A DNA stretch of 8,556 bases. It comes from Calditrichaceae bacterium (GTDB taxonomy: Bacteria; Calditrichota; Calditrichia; Calditrichales; Calditrichaceae). A program made the translations under genes and the position numbers. Positions 1-6,568 of the stretch are shown here, piece after piece (within the stretch, counting starts at the first letter, position 1; the number at the start of each line of letters is the position of its first letter). The notes under the pieces are model-generated. The model did not search any database. It was not told where the DNA came from and saw only the letters and a program-made list of their open reading frames with translations. The DNA lies in the NCBI GenBank assembly GCA_030622395.1, contig JAUXGF010000092.1, forward strand, positions 1 to 8,556, read 5' to 3'.

Positions 1-29
1 AGCGCTTTTTCGTTCAGGCACTAATTTGA

Positions 30-61
30 CTTCGAGCCTTAGTGTCTTAGTGGCAAAAAAA
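30..61 (+). repeat. Octamer-period repeat CTTNGTGN, copy 1
   Basis: Three successive degenerate 8-bp units (CTTCGAGC at 30-37, CTTAGTGT at 38-45, CTTAGTGG at 46-53) are followed by CAAAAAAA. The same structure, in the same phase and 32 bp long, recurs on the minus strand at 6379-6410. This copy ends 54 bp upstream of the MoxR start and points in the same direction as that gene. I recall similar sequences being scattered through intergenic DNA of many bacteria, but cannot check this here. Function is unknown. Confidence 0.65.
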
Positions 62-101
62 TTCGCAAATAATCTCTATATAAATGACGAACATAGAATT
101 T

Positions 102-107
102 AAAGGA
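102..107 (+). promoter_or_regulatory. Ribosome binding site of the MoxR gene
   Basis: AAAGGA lies 8 bases before the ATG at 116, a normal Shine-Dalgarno spacing, and supports that start. It also shows that this genome uses Shine-Dalgarno signals at least sometimes, which matters when choosing the RDD start. No convincing -35/-10 pair was seen in 1-101. Confidence 0.7.
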
Positions 108-115
108 TAAATATT

Positions 116-1096
116 ATGGAAAAGGAACAAGTTTTTGAAAACCGCTTAGAGCTGTCGGAACTTAAAAAGGCAGTGGAATTAATCAAGAATGAATTAAAAA
201 AAATTATTGTCGGGCAAAAGAAAATGATTGATTTGCTAATCGCCGCTTTGTTGGCTGACGGGCATGTGCTGATCGAAGGCGTTCCGGGCATCGCCAAAAC
301 GCTCACTGCAAAGTTGATGGCAAAAACCATTTCAGCCGGCTTCTCCAGAATTCAATTTACGCCGGACTTAATGCCTTCCGACGTCATAGGGACGTCTGTA
401 TTTAATATGAAAAAATCCGAGTTTGAATTTAATAAAGGCCCGGTTTTTTCTAACATGATTTTAATAGACGAGATAAACAGAGCCCCGGCAAAAACACAAT
501 CAGCCCTATTAGAGGTCATGGAGGAACGACAGGTAACCGTTGACGGGACTACTTATTTGATGGATAAACCCTATATGGTATTAGCCACCCAAAATCCTAT
601 CGAGCATGAAGGAACTTATAAACTTCCCGAAGCTCAACTGGACAGGTTTCTATTTAAAATCCAAATGGACTATCCTTCTTTTGATGAAGAGACAACGATT
701 TTGTCTGAATTCCATGAACGAAAGCACATTAATGAAGTGGAAGCAATCAAACCGGTTTTAACAAAAAAGCATGTTATCGATATTCAACAAAAAGTAAACG
801 CCGTTTATATAGATAAAAATCTTATTCAATATATTACCCAAATCGTTCACGATACCAGAAATAATAATTCTTTATACCTTGGGGGATCACCGCGCGCCTC
901 GCTGGCAATCATGATTGGAGCTAAAGCCATTGCCGCAATGCAGGGAAGGGATTTTATAAATCCTGAAGATATCCGCGAAGTAACATTGCCCGCTTTACGG
1001 CATCGAATTTTATTAACCCCGGAAAAAGAAATGGAAGGCATTAAAGCAGATGATGTGATCCGCCAAATTGTTGAAAAAATAGAGGTGCCGCGTTAG
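116..1096 (+). CDS. MoxR-family AAA+ ATPase
   Basis: A 326-residue cytoplasmic AAA+ ATPase of the MoxR family, whose members act as chaperones that use ATP to mature or activate partner proteins, often vWA-domain proteins. All core motifs are visible: Walker A GVPGIAKT at residues 55-62, Walker B ILIDE at 115-119 followed by INRAP, sensor 1 ATQNP at 157-161, the LDRF arginine-finger region at 175-178, and sensor 2 GGSPRA at 256-261. Length is normal and nothing essential is missing. The start is supported by AAAGGA 8 bases upstream. The stop codon TAG overlaps by one base the GTG start of the DUF58 gene, so the two are almost certainly co-transcribed and translationally coupled. The substrate cannot be told from the sequence; the DUF58 protein is the obvious partner. 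Confidence 0.95.
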   Translation: MEKEQVFENRLELSELKKAVELIKNELKKIIVGQKKMIDLLIAALLADGHVLIEGVPGIAKTLTAKLMAKTISAGFSRIQFTPDLMPSDVIGTSVFNMKKSEFEFNKGPVFSNMILIDEINRAPAKTQSALLEVMEERQVTVDGTTYLMDKPYMVLATQNPIEHEGTYKLPEAQLDRFLFKIQMDYPSFDEETTILSEFHERKHINEVEAIKPVLTKKHVIDIQQKVNAVYIDKNLIQYITQIVHDTRNNNSLYLGGSPRASLAIMIGAKAIAAMQGRDFINPEDIREVTLPALRHRILLTPEKEMEGIKADDVIRQIVEKIEVPR

Positions 1097-2427
1097 TGAA
1101 TATTTTAAGAAGTCTATATTTATTGCCGCGTCTGTTTATTATTATTGGGGCGACTATTTTCCTTTTTGTGCTGTCGCATTTTATGCCTATTTTTTTTGCC
1201 GCCGCTAAAATATGTTTTTTTACAATAATCCTGCTAATGCTTTTGGATTTTTTGCTGCTTTACCGGATGGGGGGAGGAATCCGGGCTAAACGCCAAACGC
1301 CGGAAAAACTATCTAACGGCGACGCTAATCCTATTAAAATATTAATTGAAAACTTTTATAGATTTCCTGTAAAGATTAGAATAATTGACGAGCTGCCTTT
1401 TCAATTACAGGTTAGAGATTTCCTTTTAAGAACACATTTAAAATCCGGCTCTAAAAAAATATTGAATTACAACATCCGTCCGCTGCAAAGAGGCGAGTAC
1501 CATTTTGGATCGTTGAATATCTACCCGGCAAGTCCCATAGGGTTGATCAGCCGCAAATTTAAATTCGATCAAAATGTTATGGTTCCGGCATACCCGTCAT
1601 TTATCCAAATGCGTAAATATGAATTGTTTACAATATCAAACCGTCTTACAGAAGCGGGGATAAAGAAGATTCGCAAGATCGGACACATGTTGGAATTCGA
1701 CCAAATTCGTAAATACATATCAGGCGACGATTACCGCACGATCAATTGGAAAGCCACTGCCCGAAAAGCCGATTTGATGGTCAACCAGTATCAGGATGAA
1801 AAATCGCAGCAAGTGTATTGCGTTATTGATATGGGCAGGGTTATGAAAATGCCTTTCGAAGGGATGAGCCTGCTGGATTATGCCGTAAACGCCGCTTTGG
1901 CGCTTTCCAATGTTTCTATTAATAAGCAGGATAAGGCGGGGATTATCACTTTCTCAAATAAGATTGAGACGGTTTTGGCTGCGGAACGTAAGTATTCGCA
2001 AATGTTTAAAATTTTAGAAGTATTGTATAATCAATCCACTGACTTTTTAGAATCTAATTATGAACAGCTTTATGCCGTGATTGCCCGCAAGATAAAACAA
2101 CGCAGCATGATTGTTATTTTTACTAACTTTGAAACTCTTTCCGCACTAAGGCGGCAGCTCAAATATTTGCGTAACATAGCCCGCAGGCATTTACTGGTAA
2201 CAATTTTTTTCGAGAATACGGAGTTGAAGCAAACGCTTAGTGATACAGCTTTAACAACCGAACAAATTTATATTAAAACCATAGCCGAAAAATTTGCTTA
2301 TGAAAAAAAACAAATCGTAAAAGAATTGGAGCGTTACGGAATTAATAGTATTTTAAGCGCCCCGCAAGCGCTGACTATAAATGCTATCAATAAGTACCTG
2401 GAATTAAAAGCGCGTGGATTGATTTAA
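1096..2427 (+). CDS. DUF58 domain membrane-anchored protein
   Basis: A 443-residue protein starting at GTG (1096-1098), which shares its first base with the MoxR stop codon. Two hydrophobic segments (about residues 11-30 and 34-56) anchor it in the inner membrane. The DUF58 signature follows around residues 200-223, with an FDQIRKYISGDDYR stretch leading into INWKATAR. After it comes a vWA-like fold whose first strand carries DMGRVM at 245-250, the variant of the metal-binding motif usual in this family, instead of DxSxS. DUF58 proteins are regularly encoded next to MoxR ATPases and are thought to be their partners; the molecular role is not established. Downstream there is no BatA/BatB-type vWA gene, only a repeat-filled gap and an RDD gene. 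The family call is firm; function remains inferred. Confidence 0.92.
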   Translation: MNILRSLYLLPRLFIIIGATIFLFVLSHFMPIFFAAAKICFFTIILLMLLDFLLLYRMGGGIRAKRQTPEKLSNGDANPIKILIENFYRFPVKIRIIDELPFQLQVRDFLLRTHLKSGSKKILNYNIRPLQRGEYHFGSLNIYPASPIGLISRKFKFDQNVMVPAYPSFIQMRKYELFTISNRLTEAGIKKIRKIGHMLEFDQIRKYISGDDYRTINWKATARKADLMVNQYQDEKSQQVYCVIDMGRVMKMPFEGMSLLDYAVNAALALSNVSINKQDKAGIITFSNKIETVLAAERKYSQMFKILEVLYNQSTDFLESNYEQLYAVIARKIKQRSMIVIFTNFETLSALRRQLKYLRNIARRHLLVTIFFENTELKQTLSDTALTTEQIYIKTIAEKFAYEKKQIVKELERYGINSILSAPQALTINAINKYLELKARGLI

Positions 2428-2470
2428 GAGCTATGAAGATTGGAGTGATGGAGTGGTGGAGTAATGTAAG

Positions 2471-2504
2471 AGACCTCAAAGGTTTTCCCAAACCTTTGAG
2501 GTCT
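2471..2504. repeat. Perfect 15-bp hairpin inside the octamer repeat
   Basis: The arms 2471-2485 (AGACCTCAAAGGTTT) and 2490-2504 are exact reverse complements around a TCCC loop. It lies 43 bases after the DUF58 stop codon. There is no T-run on the plus strand after the stem (only TT, then GAAG), so it is a poor intrinsic terminator, though it could stabilise the upstream mRNA 3' end. I recall closely similar hairpins as dispersed repeats in Bacteroidota-like genomes, which would make it a mobile or REP-like palindrome; this is from memory and unchecked. Confidence 0.75.
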
Positions 2505-2593
2505 TTGAAGAATTGAATATTGAAGAATCGGAGTGATGAAGAATTGAATTGTTGAATTAATGGAATGATGGAAGAATGGAATATCCAGAAAGA

Positions 2594-2606
2594 ACTCCTT
2601 TGGAGT
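2594..2606. repeat. Short palindrome at the centre of the inverted repeat
   Basis: ACTCC at 2594-2598 and GGAGT at 2602-2606 are complementary around TTT. It lies close to the point where the C-poor left arm gives way to the G-poor right arm, so it would form the tip of the large hairpin. A stem of only 5 bp is weak by itself; its position makes it notable. Confidence 0.45.
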
Positions 2607-2713
2607 AGGACTTCAATACACTAATATTACAATCTTCCATTTTTCCAACAATCCAATATTCAAGTACTCCAACACTCCAGTACTCCATTACTCCAATCTT
2701 CACTAAAAGGAAT

Positions 2714-2717
2714 GGAG
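2714..2717 (+). promoter_or_regulatory. Ribosome binding site deciding the RDD start
   Basis: GGAG here lies 9 bases before the ATG at 2727 and 12 bases before the next in-frame ATG at 2730. The upstream in-frame ATG at 2712 has an AAAGGA immediately adjacent with no spacer, which would not be functional. The site therefore favours 2727 over 2712. Confidence 0.5.
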
Positions 2718-2726
2718 TTAAATAAA

Positions 2727-3464
2727 ATGATGACTGTTAAAATACATACTGTCCAGAATGTCGATATCGAATATGAAATCGCTAATGTCGGCGACCGTAT
2801 ATTGGCTTACCTGGTCGATGCGCTAATCCTTATTGTTTATTCTGCCGCCTTAATATTTATTTTTTTTTCTTTAAATAATTCGGGACTTGAATTAGCTGTG
2901 TTGTATTGGTTATTATTTTATTTTTTACCCGTTATGTTATATGACTTAATTTGTGAAATTTTCTTAAACGGTCAAAGTTTTGGGAAACAGGTCAGAAAAA
3001 TTAAAGTGGTAAAATTGGACGGCTCTCAGCCTACGGTCGGCAGCTATTTACTGCGCTGGCTTTTTAGATTAATTGATATAAGCTTATCCTATGGTTCTGT
3101 GGCATTACTGACTATACTTATTACAGGCAAAGGACAAAGGCTCGGCGATATTGCAGCCGGGACTACCGTAGTAAAACTTAAACCACGTACAAAATTTGGA
3201 GATACGATTTTTGCAAAAATTGATGAGGATTATAGTCCGGTTTTTAATCAGGCGGTTGAATTAGACGATAAAATTATTGCAACCGTTAAAGAAGTGTTAG
3301 ATGTAACGGTTGAGGAAGACCGCCATAATGTAATCAGCCTTAATCTTGCCCAAAAAACAAAACAAGCTGTGGAAAATAAAATGGGCGTCCAAAGCGACCT
3401 GCCTTCCCGGACTTTTTTGCAGACTGTTTTAAAAGATTATAATTACCTTAAAGGGAAATTGTAA
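2727..3464 (+). CDS. RDD family integral membrane protein
   Basis: A 245-residue inner-membrane protein with the RDD domain. The first membrane segment carries the family arginine and aspartate (GDRILAYLVDALI, Arg24 and Asp31), and the third aspartate lies in GQRLGDIAAGT (Asp141) at the end of the domain. Hydrophobic segments lie at about residues 28-48, 54-75 and 118-133. NGQSFGKQVRKIKVV between the second and third segments is typical. A soluble C-terminal tail of about 85 residues ends in FLQTVLKDYNYLKGKL, a tail type I associate with Bacteroidota-like RDD proteins. The start at 2727 is preferred because of GGAG 9 bases upstream; an in-frame ATG at 2712 would add five residues. RDD proteins are proposed to act in transport, but their role is unsettled. 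It often neighbours MoxR-DUF58 genes, yet the repeat-rich gap makes co-transcription with them uncertain. Confidence 0.9.
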   Translation: MMTVKIHTVQNVDIEYEIANVGDRILAYLVDALILIVYSAALIFIFFSLNNSGLELAVLYWLLFYFLPVMLYDLICEIFLNGQSFGKQVRKIKVVKLDGSQPTVGSYLLRWLFRLIDISLSYGSVALLTILITGKGQRLGDIAAGTTVVKLKPRTKFGDTIFAKIDEDYSPVFNQAVELDDKIIATVKEVLDVTVEEDRHNVISLNLAQKTKQAVENKMGVQSDLPSRTFLQTVLKDYNYLKGKL

Positions 3465-3567
3465 CGCGGCGGTTCGGCATGGTAGATATTTAGAATTTAC
3501 CCACACTATTCGACATAGCACCATAAAAATGCTTAAGTCAACAACATTGGGGAGCAAGGGGTGGTTC
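3465..3567. other. Convergent intergenic gap
   Basis: About 100 bases separate the stops of the RDD gene and the minus-strand outer-membrane protein gene. I looked for a bidirectional terminator and found none with a convincing stem and T-run; a 5-base ATGGT/ACCAT match (3479-3483 with 3520-3524) is at chance level. Confidence 0.5.
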
Positions 3568-6390
3568 TTAAAACAAAAACCTAAACACAAATTCAGACAC
3601 TGATTTTTCTTCAGCCAATTTATAGGAGTAACGGTAACCGGCGCTAAATTCGAGAAAGAATGATAACCATTGATGATCAAACATAATTTCCGATCCGGCG
3701 GAGCGGTAAAATGTTTCCCTGTCAGCATCCCTGCCTATACCGTAATCATAAAACAAATTGGTTTTAATGCGTTTTAAATAAAACCACTTGCCAAGACTGA
3801 AATCCGGATACAACAACGGCAGTGAATAATTAACAGAGGCTTTGGCGAATTCACGGTGATATATATAACGGTATCCGCGCGGGAATTCAAGCGCGGCTTC
3901 AAAGCGGTAATTATCCGGATTTTGTATTTCATAATTTCCTTCAAACCACAATGAATGATGCTTAAATAATCCGGGGAAATATAAGTTTGTCTGTGCGGCA
4001 AAGAGATCGCCGTTATAATCGCCTTTGAAGGGAGTGTGGCGGTATATTAAATAAAAAACCTGTCCCCAGCGGGGCGCCATATCGCGCCGGACCGAACGCT
4101 GCAGCCGGCTGTAACCGATCATGTATGAAACAGGCATAAAGTTACCGTTGGAGATTTCAAAAGCGCTTCTGAAATCCTGTTTGGACACTTTTGTGAAAGA
4201 AGCTGATGCGCCAAAGAAAATATCTTTTCTATAAATGCCTTTGGAAATATTTAAAGGAATACGAAAACCGGCAGTGGCGGAAGTTTCCAGCCAGCAGTCG
4301 GTTATCTTTTCGCCGGACGTAAATTTATAAGTAGTAGCGCGCCCGAGGTGACTCAGGCTTAAATCAATTATAGGATAAAATCCGGCGTAGCTTAAATTTG
4401 CCGAGCCGCCGAAAGAGCGCTCATTAGTGTTAAAATACAGTCCAACGCCCAGTTCTGTCGTGTTAAGTATATCCCTCGATTTAAAGCGAATGCCCAAATT
4501 CAGCGTGTCCGGGTAAATTTCCCAACTGTGAAAATTAATGATATTGGCAAGAGGATTATAATCTTTGATAGGATATTGCACGTCAGGGATATCTTCAATG
4601 TTATAAATAGTTCCGCCCTGTTCCTGCGCAATTAACGGTTCATAATACTTAAGACTGCGGTCTTCGACGTCTTCGATTTTTATCCATTTTGAAGTATCCA
4701 GCGGCATTTCAGCGGCGTCGTAACCGTCAACGCTGTAATCATTAAAAAGCAAATCGTTTCCGCCAGGCGAAACCGCAGGGTTGTATGCGCCAAACGGTCT
4801 GGATGTTACCCGGTAGCGCTGCCCGCTTTTAATATCTACGGCATAAATATTATCAATCCCGGAATAAAAAGAATTGTATAAAATATAATTTTGATAAAAA
4901 ACAGGATAGGTTATGCCCTGCCAGCAATTATCTATTACATTCCGTAAAGAATCGCTTTGGGCGTCATAAATTGTAATACCTTTCCCATGATATTTTTGAC
5001 CGGTAAAAACAATCAGCCTGCCATCATCAGACCAGGACGGCAGTTTGATAGTTTCATTTTCAGGATTCGGCGCCCGCTGAATAATTTCGCCGCTTTCGGA
5101 ATCAAGAATAACAAGAGCGCATTTCCTTTCCGAAGTCCATTCCACTGCGGCGATCCGGCTTCCGTCCGGTGATAATGATGGAGTTAAGAAATTTCCCTTT
5201 TGGGTTATTGTGCGCTCTTTCCCGGATTGAATATCATAAACAACTATATCGGCATAATTTTGTTTAGCCCAACGGGGATGGAAGTTTATCTCATTCCAGG
5301 CAATCTTCCCGCCGCCGACGGAAACGGGATATATGGAAGCGATCCGGCGAATTTCCTTTTCTTTGCCGCCGCTCGTAATGCGCACAAGCGTTTGCGGATC
5401 AGCCAGACCTGTTCTAAGGGCGATAACCGAGCCGTTCTTATCAAATTGCGGATAATAATAATTTGTATATAGTTTATTGTTTTTAGGATTTAAGATACGG
5501 GCGTCTGTAAGGATTAAACCCTCTTGCTGCTTTTGCCACAGGAATTTAAATTCATCCATGGCGTCTTTATAAATTTCCGTAACGCCCTTACCGCCGGTGA
5601 TTGCGCTTAGACTATTGGAAAATGCAAACGGATAAAAAGAATAAAATGCGGTGCGGCTTAATATCTTACCCCATGATCGCACATCGTAATTACGTCTTAC
5701 ATGAGAGACAAGCAAATAGCCTAATGGATAGTGATTCGGATAATAATCCGAATACGAACCCATAAGCGCTTTGTAGTACGAATAACGTTTCCCGGAAAGC
5801 AAAAGGGTACGGATACCGATATCAAAATTTGGGTCTCTACCGCGTCCGCCTTTGCCTAATGTGGTTTCGCTTAACACAGCGTCGCCTTCCCAAAACCACT
5901 TCGGGACAATCAAACTGGAAACAACAAAAACCAGCTCCTCGCCGAATGCGAAGTTGATGATTTCATTAAATCCATAGTTAGTCATTTTATCAAGTTGAAC
6001 AATATGGCGGATTTCGTGCGAGGCGAGAAGATTATACCATTCGCTGTCATCCGCTCCGTCCTGAATCGGCGCGGCCGCCCATTCGGTTCTGCGGGGCGCC
6101 AAAGCTGCGTAGCCGTTTGGGAGCAGGCTGTTAGTGGTCAATAAAACAGGAATCTTTTTAAATGGATAATACAGCGTTTTAAAAATAGCCTGGTATTCAT
6201 GTTCAAGCGTATTAGCCACGCGCAGGGCGTCCCGGGATATTTCTTCAGGGAAGATGATTTGAAAATGTTTGGCGTCTATTTTTTTCCAGTTAATGCCCGG
6301 GGGTTCCTGATCGCCGCTTAAAAATTGCGCCGGTAAAACAACAGGTGATAGTATTAATACTAAGCAAAGATATTTAATATTTTTAGCCAC
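3568..6390 (-). CDS. Secreted metalloprotease / beta-propeller / outer-membrane barrel protein
   Basis: About 940 residues with three parts, read from a GTG at 6390. Residues 1-21 look like a signal peptide (two lysines, then LCLVLILSPVVL, cleavage near PA|Q). Residues of roughly 30-290 form a gluzincin-like domain: HEIRH at 125-129 gives the HExxH zinc site, and WFWEG at 165-169 offers Glu168 as third ligand, as in peptidase MA-type proteins. Residues of about 306-586 show TolB/PD40-type propeller repeats with SPDG (407-410), SDDG (454-457) and SPGG (541-544) turns. From about 627 the sequence alternates in beta-strand fashion and ends in FVFRFLF, a C-terminal aromatic beta-signal for outer-membrane insertion. 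I infer an outer-membrane barrel displaying a propeller and a protease, or former protease, domain. The frame stays open upstream to 6582, with ATGs at 6582, 6564, 6495 and 6444, none with a good ribosome binding site. The signal peptide fits GTG 6390 best, with ATG 6444 second. Confidence 0.85.
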   Translation of the reverse strand: MAKNIKYLCLVLILSPVVLPAQFLSGDQEPPGINWKKIDAKHFQIIFPEEISRDALRVANTLEHEYQAIFKTLYYPFKKIPVLLTTNSLLPNGYAALAPRRTEWAAAPIQDGADDSEWYNLLASHEIRHIVQLDKMTNYGFNEIINFAFGEELVFVVSSLIVPKWFWEGDAVLSETTLGKGGRGRDPNFDIGIRTLLLSGKRYSYYKALMGSYSDYYPNHYPLGYLLVSHVRRNYDVRSWGKILSRTAFYSFYPFAFSNSLSAITGGKGVTEIYKDAMDEFKFLWQKQQEGLILTDARILNPKNNKLYTNYYYPQFDKNGSVIALRTGLADPQTLVRITSGGKEKEIRRIASIYPVSVGGGKIAWNEINFHPRWAKQNYADIVVYDIQSGKERTITQKGNFLTPSLSPDGSRIAAVEWTSERKCALVILDSESGEIIQRAPNPENETIKLPSWSDDGRLIVFTGQKYHGKGITIYDAQSDSLRNVIDNCWQGITYPVFYQNYILYNSFYSGIDNIYAVDIKSGQRYRVTSRPFGAYNPAVSPGGNDLLFNDYSVDGYDAAEMPLDTSKWIKIEDVEDRSLKYYEPLIAQEQGGTIYNIEDIPDVQYPIKDYNPLANIINFHSWEIYPDTLNLGIRFKSRDILNTTELGVGLYFNTNERSFGGSANLSYAGFYPIIDLSLSHLGRATTYKFTSGEKITDCWLETSATAGFRIPLNISKGIYRKDIFFGASASFTKVSKQDFRSAFEISNGNFMPVSYMIGYSRLQRSVRRDMAPRWGQVFYLIYRHTPFKGDYNGDLFAAQTNLYFPGLFKHHSLWFEGNYEIQNPDNYRFEAALEFPRGYRYIYHREFAKASVNYSLPLLYPDFSLGKWFYLKRIKTNLFYDYGIGRDADRETFYRSAGSEIMFDHQWLSFFLEFSAGYRYSYKLAEEKSVSEFVFRFLF

Positions 6391-6410
6391 GAAGTTACGA
6401 AGGCACAAAG
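6379..6410 (-). repeat. Octamer-period repeat CTTNGTGN, copy 2
   Basis: On the minus strand, CTTTGTGC (6410-6403), CTTCGTAA (6402-6395), CTTCGTGG (6394-6387) and CTAAAAAT (6386-6379) reproduce the three-unit-plus-A-run structure of the copy at 30-61, in the same phase. It too points the same way as the adjacent downstream gene. The GTG at 6390-6388 proposed as start of the outer-membrane protein lies inside its third unit. Confidence 0.65.
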
Positions 6411-6568
6411 CAAATATAATTAATAGAGCATTTAGTTTTTCCATGAAGTGACCACTTGAGCGGGGCTTTTGGCTGCAGGATATAAAATTAATCATCCCTA
6501 TTATTTGAAATCGGGATATGGGTTTGAGGAATTTAGAATTTAATAGGGAAATAGAATTTTTCATAGAG
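6391..6568 (-). other. Gap between kinase and outer-membrane protein genes
   Basis: These 178 bases are open in the frame of the downstream gene, but the would-be peptide upstream of residue Val1 looks like translated intergenic DNA: no ribosome binding site at any ATG, no domain, and a repeat copy running through it. A 9-bp inverted repeat (6495-6503 with 6541-6549, TCCCTATTA and its complement, 37 bases apart) lies shortly after the kinase stop. No clear promoter or T-run terminator was seen. Confidence 0.5.

Larger units (their letters stand above)
2435..2701. repeat. Large imperfect inverted repeat of octamer units
   Basis: This element fills most of the 284-bp gap between the DUF58 and RDD genes. 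GAAGATTGGAGT at 2435-2446 is perfectly complementary to 2690-2701 at the far end. Inside, both arms consist of degenerate 8-bp units. The left arm reads as NNTGGAGT/NNTGAAGN units at 2439-2462 and 2511-2582; the right arm gives eight in-register units of the complement (ACTCCANN-like) at 2634-2697. Apart from the embedded hairpin at 2471-2504 the left arm contains almost no C, and the right arm almost no G, so base skew flips near 2600. No coding sense is apparent, since the period is 8 and not a multiple of 3. It could fold as a very large cruciform or RNA hairpin. Origin and function are unknown. Confidence 0.75.

Noticed and set aside
26..31. TTGACT as a -35 box upstream of MoxR
   Set aside because: No matching -10 at 16-18 bases downstream; that position falls within the CTTNGTGN repeat.
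2471..2504. Hairpin as a standard rho-independent terminator of DUF58
   Set aside because: The stem is strong but AT/GC mixed and is not followed by a T-run, so it is listed as a repeat.
2439..2697. Octamer arrays considered as a CRISPR array or coding tandem repeat
   Set aside because: Units are 8 bp, contiguous and without spacers; the period is not a multiple of three, and the reading frames contain stops.
3429..3728. Minus-strand open frame of 99 residues across the RDD end and the convergent gap
   Set aside because: It overlaps the 3' ends of two well-supported genes in another frame and shows no domain.
5200..5472. Plus-strand open frame inside the propeller region
   Set aside because: Antisense to clear PD40-type repeats, with no recognizable motif or ribosome binding site.
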